Shown piece by piece: positions 7,966-16,395 of a stretch of 64,000 bases of DNA. The notes beneath the pieces are model-generated. The model saw nothing but the letters and a program-made list of their open reading frames with translations, did no database searches and was not told the DNA's origin. The stretch's first letter is position 1. Each line of letters begins with the position of its first letter. A program made the translations under genes and the position numbers. The DNA comes from Lachnospiraceae bacterium NK4A144 (lineage in GTDB: Bacteria > Bacillota > Clostridia > Lachnospirales > Lachnospiraceae): assembly GCA_000424365.1 (NCBI GenBank), contig AUJT01000007.1, positions 1 through 64,000 on the forward strand, in the 5' to 3' direction.

Positions 7966-8871
7966 ATGAAGAAGTCAGTAAAAAAGATCAGCGCAATTGT
8001 TATAGGGATCATTATGGCAGTGAGTTTGTCTGCATGTGGCTCATCCAAGGTAGCAGATACAAATGAATCGATCGAGAATGAGCCTGAGAGTACCGGAGCT
8101 CAGAGTTCAGAAGCTGAGATCCAGGTATTTATCGCAGCTTCGTTAAGTAATGTAATGCAGGAAGTTGCAGAAAAGTACAATGAGAAAAATCCGGATACGA
8201 CGATCACTTTTAATGCTGATTCTTCAGGAACTTTACTTACACAGATCGAGGAAGGATATGCGTGTGATGTGTTCTTTTCTGCAGCGCAGAAGCAGATGAA
8301 TACACTGCAGGACGATGGATTCGTCGTAGATGGTACAAGGCACAATGTGGTAAATAATCAGGTTTGTGTGATCGCGAGGAATGATTCTGATACAGCAGTT
8401 ACCGGACTTTCGGATATATCAAAGGCAGCGTCTATAGCGCTGGCAGACGGTTCAGTGCCTGTCGGAAAATATACACGTGAAGCCATGGTCAACTCAGGGC
8501 TTCTGGAAAAAACAGATGATGTATCAAAGATCACGACAAAAGAAGTGTCGGATGCTCTTGGAGGAGTAGAAGTATCTGAACAGTCAAATGTATCCAAGGT
8601 TCTGGCAGCTGTTGTGGAAGGTTCATGTGAAGTAGGAACTACCTATTATTCAGATACGTACGGATATGAAAATGATATAAATATAATCGAAAAGGTTCCT
8701 TATGACCTTACAGGGGATGTGATATATCCGGTGGCTCAGATAAAAAACGACGAGGCGGATGATGCAGAAAAGGCAGCTGCAAAGGAGTTTGTTGACTTTA
8801 TCATTTCTGATGAGGCGCAGCAGATATTTGAAAAATATTATTTTGATGATGCAAGATCAACGGAAAAATAA
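7966..8871 (+). CDS. modA: Molybdate ABC transporter substrate-binding lipoprotein ModA
   Basis: 301 residues. A lipoprotein signal peptide ends at LSACGSS (lipobox near residues 22-25), followed by a Ser/Glu-rich linker. The mature protein starts with IQVFIAASLSNVMQEVAEKY, the ModA oxyanion-binding start, and contains NADSSGTLLTQIEEG and FSAAQKQMNTLQ. It captures molybdate (or tungstate) outside the membrane for ModBC. A strong AGGGGAGG ribosome binding site precedes it by about 8 bases. Confidence 0.94.
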   Translation: MKKSVKKISAIVIGIIMAVSLSACGSSKVADTNESIENEPESTGAQSSEAEIQVFIAASLSNVMQEVAEKYNEKNPDTTITFNADSSGTLLTQIEEGYACDVFFSAAQKQMNTLQDDGFVVDGTRHNVVNNQVCVIARNDSDTAVTGLSDISKAASIALADGSVPVGKYTREAMVNSGLLEKTDDVSKITTKEVSDALGGVEVSEQSNVSKVLAAVVEGSCEVGTTYYSDTYGYENDINIIEKVPYDLTGDVIYPVAQIKNDEADDAEKAAAKEFVDFIISDEAQQIFEKYYFDDARSTEK

Positions 8872-8928
8872 TGTTTTCTCTAAGAAACAACGAGGAATCT
8901 TGTAGGTTGAAAAGGCTTTGGATGAAAT

Positions 8929-9642
8929 GTGAAATCTATGGAAGAACTTTCGATTTTTTTGGCGAGACTTGACTGGAGTCCGCTTTGGATCTCCCTTAAG
9001 ACGGGAGTAGCTGCGACAATAATCTGCTTCTTTTTGGGAATCCTAGCTGCGAGAAAAGTAATGGAGATGACAGGTCCGGCAAAAGCGATCGTGGATGGGA
9101 TACTTACGCTTCCAATGGTGTTGCCACCCACGGTTGCCGGTTTCTTTTTGTTGCTTCTTTTTTCAAAAAGAAGACCATTGGGTATTTTTTTGTGGGAAGG
9201 ATTTGGTATTAAAGTCGTACAGAGCTGGCTTGGATGTATCATTGCTGCTTCGGTGATAGCATTTCCTCTGATGTACAGAAATGCAAGGAGTGCATTTGAA
9301 TTAGTAGATATTAATCTGATCCATGCCGGAAGAACTTTAGGAATGTCCGAAACAAAGATCTTTTTTAAGGTAGTTCTTCCGACAGCCGGACCGGGGATTG
9401 CAGGAGGAACAATACTGACTTTTGCGAGGGCTCTTGGTGAGTTCGGAGCAACGTCCATGCTTGCAGGAAATATATCGGGGAAAACGGCTACTATTTCCCA
9501 GAGGATAGCGATGGTCTTACAGGATCAGGACTATCTGACAGCTGGGATATGGGTGGGCATTGTTATGATCATTGCGTTTATGGTCATTTTTTTGTTTAAC
9601 CTCGTTGTAGGGAAGACAAGCAAAAATGTGCACAGATGGTGA
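8929..9642 (+). CDS. modB: Molybdate ABC transporter permease ModB
   Basis: 237 residues with about five or six membrane segments. The coupling (EAA) loop reads RTLGMSETKIFFKVVLPTAGPGI, and LPMVLPPTVAGFFLLLLF near residue 65 is typical for ModB/CysT permeases. It forms the transport pore with ModC. Start is GTG 8929 or ATG 8938; neither has a strong ribosome binding site, so the start is uncertain by three residues. Confidence 0.93.
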   Translation: MKSMEELSIFLARLDWSPLWISLKTGVAATIICFFLGILAARKVMEMTGPAKAIVDGILTLPMVLPPTVAGFFLLLLFSKRRPLGIFLWEGFGIKVVQSWLGCIIAASVIAFPLMYRNARSAFELVDINLIHAGRTLGMSETKIFFKVVLPTAGPGIAGGTILTFARALGEFGATSMLAGNISGKTATISQRIAMVLQDQDYLTAGIWVGIVMIIAFMVIFLFNLVVGKTSKNVHRW

Positions 9643-9646
9643 ATGA

Positions 9647-10705
9647 ATGAGCATAGATATAGATATAAATAAACGACTTTCAAATTTCTGTCTTCATATG
9701 TCTTTCAGAGAAGATTCCAAGAGGATAGGAGTTCTGGGAGCGTCAGGTGCCGGTAAATCCATGATGCTGAAAATGCTGGCAGGAATAGAGAAACCGGATA
9801 ACGGAAAGATCATATTGGATAACAGAGTTTTGTTTGACTCTGAAGATCATATCAACTTAAAACCGCAAAAAAGAAATGTTGGGTATCTGTTTCAGAACTA
9901 TGCTCTTTTTCCTAATATGACGGTGTCACAGAATATAGCGGCAGGACTCAAGGGAGATAAAGAAAAGGTGCGGAGCAGAGTAAGTGAGATGGTACAAAAA
10001 TTTCGACTTACGGGTCTGGAGGATTCTCTTCCAGGAAAGTTGTCGGGAGGACAGCAGCAGAGAGCAGCGCTTGCACGTATTATGGCATATGAGCCGGAGA
10101 TGATACTTCTCGATGAACCATTTTCTGCACTTGATGTTTATCTGAAGGATCGTATGCAGGAAGAACTCATGGAGATGCTTTCTGATTATGATGGTACTGT
10201 GATAATGGTTTCGCACTCACGGGATGAAATATATCGCTTTAGCGACACACTTGCGGTTGTTGATGAAGGAAAGATCATTAGTCACGGAGACACAAGAAAA
10301 ATTTTTGCTCAACCGGAAACAAAGGCAGCGGCGGTACTTACGGGATGTAAGAATATTTCGAGAGCGGAAATAGCAGATCCGCATGTAATAAAGGCAGTGG
10401 ATTGGGGGATAACACTAAAGGTGAAACAGGTCATACCGGAGAACATCCGCTATATAGGATATCGCGCGCATCAATTCAAACCGGTATGGGGAAGCAGAGA
10501 AGAAAATTGCGTCCGGTTTGATTTGTTGTCAAAGGCTGAGCTTCAGTTTGAAAAGAACTTTTATGTGAAGCCGGAAAGTGGTAGTTGTGACAGAGATTCG
10601 ATGATCACATGGTTTGTGCAGAGAGATAAGTGGGATGAGCTTAAAGAAAAAGGTTATCCGGATTATCTGATGTTTGTGGAAGAGGATATGCTGTTTTTGA
10701 GATGA
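9647..10705 (+). CDS. modC: Molybdate ABC transporter ATP-binding protein ModC
   Basis: 352 residues. Walker A GASGAGKS near residue 34, signature LSGGQQQR near 133, Walker B ILLDEP near 155 and the H-loop histidine in MVSHSRDE. The C-terminal 120 residues occupy the place of the molybdate-binding TOBE region but are not a clear match by eye. It drives molybdate import with ModB, and lies 4 bases downstream of modB. Confidence 0.92.
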   Translation: MSIDIDINKRLSNFCLHMSFREDSKRIGVLGASGAGKSMMLKMLAGIEKPDNGKIILDNRVLFDSEDHINLKPQKRNVGYLFQNYALFPNMTVSQNIAAGLKGDKEKVRSRVSEMVQKFRLTGLEDSLPGKLSGGQQQRAALARIMAYEPEMILLDEPFSALDVYLKDRMQEELMEMLSDYDGTVIMVSHSRDEIYRFSDTLAVVDEGKIISHGDTRKIFAQPETKAAAVLTGCKNISRAEIADPHVIKAVDWGITLKVKQVIPENIRYIGYRAHQFKPVWGSREENCVRFDLLSKAELQFEKNFYVKPESGSCDRDSMITWFVQRDKWDELKEKGYPDYLMFVEEDMLFLR

Positions 10706-10823
10706 TACGTAACTATTTAGAATCCTTTGAGTTCTGATGGTTTGGGTAACTCACAATTAAAGAACTGACCATTAAAGAATAGATCAGATGTTGAAAAATA
10801 AATGTTTATAGATGAGGAGCAGT

Positions 10824-11321
10824 ATGATGAGTGAAAGCAGTGCACCGATATCAGAATTCACGCATTTTGATGATGATGGAAATGCGGTGATGGTTGATGT
10901 TTCTGATAAAACTGTTACAAAGAGAGAAGCTGTTGCGAGGGGAACCATCAAAGTTTCTTCAGAGGTTTTCGATGCGATAAAGGGACATAAGGTAAAAAAG
11001 GGAGATGTGCTGACGGTGGCGCAGGTTGCCGGGATTATGGGGGCAAAGAAGACCTTTGAACTGATACCAATGTGTCATATTTTAAATCTTACCAATGCAA
11101 AAGTTTGGTTTCAGATGAATGAAGAGGACATGACGATAGACGCATATTGCAGGGTAAAAACTGAAGGAAAAACAGGAGTTGAGATGGAAGCCCTGACGGG
11201 AGTGAATATTGCGCTCCTTACGATCTATGATATGTGTAAAGCTATTGACAAAAGAATGATTATGACGGATATTCATTTGGTTGAGAAGATGGGCGGTAAG
11301 AGCGGAGACTTCCGTTTTTAA
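10824..11321 (+). CDS. moaC: Cyclic pyranopterin monophosphate synthase MoaC
   Basis: 165 residues from ATG 10824, chosen because GAGGAG ends 5 bases before it (an in-frame ATG at 10812 lies upstream of that site). Family motifs: MVDVSDKTVTKREAVARG, PMCHILNLTNAKVWF, CRVKTEGKTGVEMEALTGVNIALLTIYDMCKA and the terminal KMGGKSGDF. It performs the second step of pyranopterin formation after MoaA. The gap from modC is 118 bases with no clear terminator, so it probably belongs to the same unit. No moaD or moaE follows. Confidence 0.95.
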   Translation: MMSESSAPISEFTHFDDDGNAVMVDVSDKTVTKREAVARGTIKVSSEVFDAIKGHKVKKGDVLTVAQVAGIMGAKKTFELIPMCHILNLTNAKVWFQMNEEDMTIDAYCRVKTEGKTGVEMEALTGVNIALLTIYDMCKAIDKRMIMTDIHLVEKMGGKSGDFRF

Positions 11322-11362
11322 CGTTTCGATGGCAATACGTGATCCTTTGGAGAAAGATTTAG

Positions 11363-11959
11363 ATGGTAGATAACGAAATTCAGTGGGATAAATTGCTGAA
11401 GATAAAGACAACCGGCAGAGATGATACAAACGCGGATCAGTATCGTTTTCCTTATGAGCCGACACCGTACAGTGTTCTTGAAAGACTGGCAAACAGTGGA
11501 TACATAAGGAAGAAAAATGTTTTGATAGATTACGGCTGCGGAAAAGGAAGGGTAAGTTTGTTCCTTTCATACCAGACTCGATGCAGATCGATCGGTGTGG
11601 AGTATGATGACAGGATATATGCAGATGCTGAAGTTAATAGGGAAAACGGAGTTTCCGGCAGAAGAACTGAGTTTTTAAAGCAGGGTGCAGAAGATTTTAA
11701 GGTGCCATCCGATGCAGACAGGATGGTGTTTTTTAATCCTTTTTCCGTAGAGATCTTAAGAAAAGTGATAGCGCGTGTTACAGAATCGTATTATGAAAAT
11801 CCGCGAGAAATTCTTATGTTTTTCTACTATCCGTCAGATGAGTATATGTCCCTTCTGATGACAGTTGATGAGCTTGAATTTATGGATGATATAGACTGTA
11901 AAGATCTGTTCCCCGGAGAAAATCCAAGAGAAAAGATCGTGATATTCAGGATGGGATAA
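11363..11959 (+). CDS. Class I SAM-dependent methyltransferase
   Basis: 198 residues. The SAM-binding motif I is VLIDYGCGKGRVSLFL near residue 55, and the acidic motif II is GVEYDDRIYADAE. MVFFNPFSVEILRKV takes the place of the usual D/N-PPY catalytic segment. The substrate cannot be predicted. It follows moaC by 41 bases and is the last gene before a strong terminator, so it is probably co-transcribed with the molybdenum genes, although no link to the cofactor is known. Confidence 0.8.
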   Translation: MVDNEIQWDKLLKIKTTGRDDTNADQYRFPYEPTPYSVLERLANSGYIRKKNVLIDYGCGKGRVSLFLSYQTRCRSIGVEYDDRIYADAEVNRENGVSGRRTEFLKQGAEDFKVPSDADRMVFFNPFSVEILRKVIARVTESYYENPREILMFFYYPSDEYMSLLMTVDELEFMDDIDCKDLFPGENPREKIVIFRMG

Positions 11960-11961
11960 AG

Positions 11962-12009
11962 AAACTCCCGTTACTTAGGTTAGTGTAAAAACCTTTGTAA
12001 CGGGAGTTT
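11962..12009. terminator. Bidirectional terminator between the Mo operon and the yitT-like gene
   Basis: A perfect 13-bp inverted repeat AAACTCCCGTTAC / GTAACGGGAGTTT serves the two convergent units. Confidence 0.88.
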
Positions 12010-12025
12010 GGTGTATCTTAGGATA

Positions 12026-12895
12026 TCAGCGATACTTCTTTTTTAGGGAGAAACCGCGGCCCTCTACCGTATTTACGCGGCTAACGGCGATAAAGCTTAC
12101 AGGATCGATCTCCTTTATGGTCGCCTCTACACGGGGGAGTGCACGGTTTTGCACGATGGTTATCAGGACATTTTGAGGCTGTTTCAGATAGCCTCCTTCA
12201 CCGTAGAGAACGGTGACTCCATGATCCAGGTCATTAAGGATGCTTTGACGTATTTCCTCTGCGTGTTCGCTTACGATAGTTATCTGTGTCCGGCTCTGTC
12301 CTATGAGGAGGAATTTATCGAGAATAACTGTGTAAAGAAGAACCATGACTATGCCATAGAGAATATTTTCGAGCGGCATAAAAAGCGCCTGAGCGATGAT
12401 CACAGTGAAGTCGAGGATATTCATCGTAAGGGATAACGGAAGTCCGAAGTGCTTTTTAAGGCTCAGAGGTGGAATATCCATACCGCCTGTAGATGCGCCT
12501 GCGTGAATTACTATACCAAGAGAAAGACCTACGCCCACACCGGAAAAAATTGTACATAAAAACATATCATTTGTTAAAATAGTATTGCCGAGTACGAGCT
12601 TTATGATCTCAAGGGAAATAGGATAGGATAAAGTACTGAGGACTGTTGTTGCGGCGAATTTTTTACCAAGATCAAATAAGCCCCAGAGTAAAAGGAGGCC
12701 GTCCATTATAAATATGGATCCTGAGATCGGGATACCGGATGTACGCTGAAGAGCAAGCGCGATACCGGTGGTTCCGCCGGTGACAAGACCTGACGGTTCC
12801 AGAAAAAGTCTGACTGTCAGCGCGTAAAGAAAAGTGCCGACGATAGTCATCAAGACTGATTTTATTAGATTCTTTTTGTCTGTTTTACTACTCAT
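12026..12895 (-). CDS. YitT family membrane protein
   Basis: 289 residues from the ATG at 12895, which has GGAG 5 bases upstream on the minus strand; a start 11 codons further up lacks such a site. About five membrane segments fill the first 200 residues (VLMTIVGTFLYALTVRLFLEP, GVGVGLSLGIVIHAGASTGGMDIPP). The last 80 residues are the soluble DUF2179 domain (TQITIVSEHAEEIRQSILNDL, VLITIVQNRALPRVEATIKEIDP). The family is common in Bacillota and its function is not settled. Confidence 0.9.
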   Translation of the reverse strand: MSSKTDKKNLIKSVLMTIVGTFLYALTVRLFLEPSGLVTGGTTGIALALQRTSGIPISGSIFIMDGLLLLWGLFDLGKKFAATTVLSTLSYPISLEIIKLVLGNTILTNDMFLCTIFSGVGVGLSLGIVIHAGASTGGMDIPPLSLKKHFGLPLSLTMNILDFTVIIAQALFMPLENILYGIVMVLLYTVILDKFLLIGQSRTQITIVSEHAEEIRQSILNDLDHGVTVLYGEGGYLKQPQNVLITIVQNRALPRVEATIKEIDPVSFIAVSRVNTVEGRGFSLKKKYR

Positions 12896-13029
12896 AAATG
12901 CTCCGAAAGATGTTATTACTAACGTCACTAAGTATCAGTGGACGATGTATACGATTATAGACTTTAATAGCGCATGGGCGCAAGAGAGTTACGGTTTATA
13001 AGTAAAAAATAAGCTATAGGAGATTTTGG

Positions 13030-14523
13030 ATGAAAGTCTGTTTATTAAATGATTCATTTCCGCCGGTGATCGACGGTGTAGCAAATGTGGTGACAAATTA
13101 TGCGCATATACTTACGGAGAAGCATGGAGCGGAAGTGTTGGTAGGTACACCGGAATACCCGGGGAGCGATTACGACAGCTATCCGTTTCAGGTAGTTCCG
13201 TATAAAAGCTTTGATACCACAAAGATAGTCAAAGGATACCGCGCAGGAAATCCGCTTGAAATGCGTTCTGCCACAAAAATGATAGATTTCAGACCTGATA
13301 TCATTCATTCACATTGTCCGGTGTCTTCTAATGTACTGGCACGTCTCATCAGAAACGAGACCGGAGCACCGGTGGTATTTACCTATCATACTAAGTTTGA
13401 TGTAGATATCGCGAGAGCTGTTAAGGACAAATTTTTGCAGCAGGAGAGTATCAAAGCACTGGTAAGCACGATATCGGCATGTGATGAAGTGTGGTGCGTA
13501 AGTGAGGGCGCAGGAGAAAATCTAAAGTCGCTGGGCTTTGAGGGCGAGTACAGAGTAGTTTCAAACGGAGTGGACTTTGAAAGAGGTCAGGCATCAGAAG
13601 AAAAAGTTGCAGAAGCTACAAAAGAGTATGATCTTCCGGAAAATGTACCGGTATTTCTCTTTGTGGGACGAATGATGGCATATAAGGGAATACCGCAGAT
13701 ATTGGATTCATTAAAGATCCTTTCAGAGCAAGGCACAGATTTTAGAATGGTCTTTATAGGGAAAGGCGCTGACCTTGATAGCTTTAAGGAAAAGGCTAAA
13801 GAGTATGGAATCGATGACAAGACCTATTTTATCGGTGCGATATATGACAGGGAAGTCCTGAGAGCGTGGAATACAAGAGCAGATCTTTTTGTATTTCCGT
13901 CGACTTATGATACAAACGGAATAGTTGTCCGTGAGGCAGCGGCATGCGGTCTTGCAAGTGCGCTTATCCGTAATTCCTGTGCGGCAGAGGGAATCACTGA
14001 TGACAGGAATGGATTTATCATAGATGAAACTGCAGAGTCGCTTGCGGAGCTCATGACGAGAGTGAGTCGGGATCTTTCTCATGCAAGGGATGTAGGACAG
14101 CACGCGATGGATGAAATTTACATATCGTGGGATGACTCGGTGAGAGATGCTTATGACAGATATGGTGAGATCCTAGAAGATGTGAAATCCGGAAAGATGG
14201 AGATCAGGCGAAAGACAATGACTGACCATATGCTGGATGTGACAGCAGATGTCATTCATTACACAGAGAAGATCATCGATCTGCAGAAAAAGACATTCAT
14301 AGATCTGCCGATGAGGGCATTTGAGGGAATGCGTGAAAATGCTCTGGATATGGTCGATACCATAATAGAAGCGCAGGAACGCAGAAACGAAGAAATGCGA
14401 GGTCTCACTGATAATGCAGAAAAGAGTATGATGGAAATGTATGAGAGACAGGAAAACTTCACGGAAACATTTCGTCAGAGCATAAAGGATGTGATAGATG
14501 ATGCAAGGAAGGGATTGGTATAA
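13030..14523 (+). CDS. GT4 glycosyltransferase, diacylglycerol-glucosyltransferase type, with helical C-terminal extension
   Basis: 497 residues. The N-terminus VCLLNDSFPPVIDGVANVV and the segments IIHSHCPVSSNVLARL and FTYHTKFDVDIARAV match the GT4 enzymes that glucosylate diacylglycerol. The donor-binding half has FLFVGRMMAYKGIPQILDSL and VFPSTYDTNGIVVREAAACG. Residues about 385-497 form an extra, charged, probably coiled-coil or amphipathic helical tail that ordinary family members lack. AGGAG lies 7 bases before the start. The end overlaps the next gene by 26 bases. Acceptor assignment (membrane lipid versus polysaccharide) is inferred from similarity only. Confidence 0.83.
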   Translation: MKVCLLNDSFPPVIDGVANVVTNYAHILTEKHGAEVLVGTPEYPGSDYDSYPFQVVPYKSFDTTKIVKGYRAGNPLEMRSATKMIDFRPDIIHSHCPVSSNVLARLIRNETGAPVVFTYHTKFDVDIARAVKDKFLQQESIKALVSTISACDEVWCVSEGAGENLKSLGFEGEYRVVSNGVDFERGQASEEKVAEATKEYDLPENVPVFLFVGRMMAYKGIPQILDSLKILSEQGTDFRMVFIGKGADLDSFKEKAKEYGIDDKTYFIGAIYDREVLRAWNTRADLFVFPSTYDTNGIVVREAAACGLASALIRNSCAAEGITDDRNGFIIDETAESLAELMTRVSRDLSHARDVGQHAMDEIYISWDDSVRDAYDRYGEILEDVKSGKMEIRRKTMTDHMLDVTADVIHYTEKIIDLQKKTFIDLPMRAFEGMRENALDMVDTIIEAQERRNEEMRGLTDNAEKSMMEMYERQENFTETFRQSIKDVIDDARKGLV

Positions 14524-16162
14524 AACAGCTGTTTTTTATCAAATATGGGTGCGAAGCTTTGCTGATGGAAATGGCGACGGTATAGGTGATCTATATGGTG
14601 TGTACAAAAAATTACCGTATATAAAGTCGCTCGGGGTAAATGCCATATGGTTTTCTCCTCTGTATCCATCGCCAAATGCTGATTTTGGTTATGATATCTC
14701 GGATTACTGTGATATACATCCGGATTATGGAAACCTGGAGGTGTTTCAAAAGGTACTTCAGCGTGCACATGATCTTGGCATGAAAGTAGTCATGGATCTG
14801 GTGATCAATCATACATCGGATGAGCACCGTTGGTTTAGAGAGAGCTGCAAAGGTAAGGATAATCCATACAGCGACTATTATATATGGAGAGACAAGCCCA
14901 ATAACTGGAACTCGATCTTTGAGGGAAAAGCGTGGGAATATAATGTACAGAGAGGGCAGTATTATCTTCATATCTTTGCTAAAAAGCAGCCTGATCTAAA
15001 TATGGATAACCCAAAAGTCCGTGAAGAAGTGAAGAAGATCATGCGATTTTGGCTGGATATGGGAGTGGACGGATTTAGAGAAGATGTGATCACTTTTATA
15101 TCAAAAAAAGAAGGGCTGCCGAATGGACTGCCGTTTCTGCCGATCGTAAACGGTATGCCGTACTATAAGGACGGACCGCATATAGTCGAGTATCTGAAAG
15201 AATTTAGGGAAGTAAGTGATGAATATGATGCAGTCCAGATAGGTGAGGGACCAATGACTACCGTCCGTTCGGCGCTCAGGTATCTTACAGGGAAAAATAA
15301 GTGTCTGGATCTCATGTTTTCCTTTGACCATATGCTTGCGGACTGTTTTTATACAGAGTATCTGCATAAAAAGTTTGATCTCGTAAAACTAAAGGCTGCA
15401 TTTACAAAATGGCAGAAAGCTTTGAACAGGAGAGCATGGAATACGCTTTATCTGGAAAATCACGATCATCCGCGGATCATCAGCAGGTATGGAAGCGAGA
15501 AGTTTTGGAGCGAGAGTGGGAAAATGCTGGCGGTCTGTTACATGTTCCAAAAGGGCACACCCTTTATCTATCAGGGACAGGAAATCGGAATGACGAATAT
15601 ACATCTAAGTGATATAGCGCACTATGTGGATGTATCGTCGATCATGAATTTCGAAGCCTTTAATACAAAGGATCCGCTGAGAAAACGTATGGCGCGGATA
15701 TATGTTTCAAGTCGTGATTCGTCGCGTACGCCCATGCAGTGGGATAGTTCGAGATATGCCGGTTTTTCGAGAGTAAAACCGTGGTTTTATATCAACCGTA
15801 ATTATAAGACAGTAAACGTGAAGGAGGAGGAAAAGGATCCCGGAAGTATACTGAATTTTTACCGAAAATGCATAGATATGAAGCGCCATAGTAAAGCTAT
15901 GATAAACGGGTCATACAGAGAATTCTTTCCTAAAAACAGGCATATTTATACTTACGAAAGAGCGCTGGATAATGCGCGGTATCTGATAGTGTGCTCTTTT
16001 TCTACTCACGGGAGACACTGGAAACTACCGGAAGAGTATGTTGGCAGGGTTGGAAAACTCATACTCTGCAATTATTCGATGCCTATTTCCACTACGGTGT
16101 CACAGCAGCCGAGAGATCTGCTGAGGCCGTACGAAGCGAGGGTTTATCGGTTTAAGGTGTGA
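14498..16162 (+). CDS. GH13 alpha-glucosidase (oligo-1,6-glucosidase type)
   Basis: 554 residues, no signal peptide, hence cytoplasmic. The GH13 catalytic residues are visible: nucleophile D196 in GFREDVI, acid/base E250 in QIGEGPM and the stabilising D323 in LENHDHPR. VVMDLVINHTSDEH is conserved region I. The valine after the nucleophile is the residue that in GH13_31 marks preference for alpha-1,6 over alpha-1,4 bonds, so cleavage of isomaltose-type or dextrin ends is likely. It overlaps the upstream glycosyltransferase by 26 bases, which implies coupled expression. Confidence 0.92.
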   Translation: MMQGRDWYKTAVFYQIWVRSFADGNGDGIGDLYGVYKKLPYIKSLGVNAIWFSPLYPSPNADFGYDISDYCDIHPDYGNLEVFQKVLQRAHDLGMKVVMDLVINHTSDEHRWFRESCKGKDNPYSDYYIWRDKPNNWNSIFEGKAWEYNVQRGQYYLHIFAKKQPDLNMDNPKVREEVKKIMRFWLDMGVDGFREDVITFISKKEGLPNGLPFLPIVNGMPYYKDGPHIVEYLKEFREVSDEYDAVQIGEGPMTTVRSALRYLTGKNKCLDLMFSFDHMLADCFYTEYLHKKFDLVKLKAAFTKWQKALNRRAWNTLYLENHDHPRIISRYGSEKFWSESGKMLAVCYMFQKGTPFIYQGQEIGMTNIHLSDIAHYVDVSSIMNFEAFNTKDPLRKRMARIYVSSRDSSRTPMQWDSSRYAGFSRVKPWFYINRNYKTVNVKEEEKDPGSILNFYRKCIDMKRHSKAMINGSYREFFPKNRHIYTYERALDNARYLIVCSFSTHGRHWKLPEEYVGRVGKLILCNYSMPISTTVSQQPRDLLRPYEARVYRFKV

Positions 16163-16275
16163 TGACAGTAATGATAAACAGATTGTTCTGGCTTGCAAGA
16201 TGATGTAAGGGTCAAAGGTTTTTGATCTTGTCGTCATCAATGTGAGTCGGGATAGTCTGTTTTTTTATGCTAAAA

Positions 16276-16341
16276 TGCTATTTAAAATAGCAAAAAGTGA
16301 TGTGAAGTGCTATTATAGTCGTTGTACGGTTATGTAAACAA
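16276..16341 (+). promoter_or_regulatory. Polysaccharide promoter module, copy 1
   Basis: A 17-bp palindrome TGCTATTTAAAATAGCA (16276-16292), then TGCTATTATA (16308-16317) as an extended -10, then the leader GTTGTACGGTTATGTAAACAA. The same layout with identical spacing occurs at 22925 and 25090. The -10 repeats the half-site TGCTATT of the palindrome. No good -35 hexamer is visible, which suggests activator dependence. It stands 55 bases upstream of the fusion glycosyltransferase start. The rest of the gap 16163-16275 shows no gene. Confidence 0.75.
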
Positions 16342-16395
16342 TAAGGGTTTGTTTGCGACCGGCAAAAAGTGAACACCAGGGGGGAATAAGGTACC

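Noticed and set aside
12149-12436. A 95-codon plus-strand ORF within the yitT-like gene
   Set aside because: It lies fully antisense to a well-supported YitT coding region and has no ribosome binding site.
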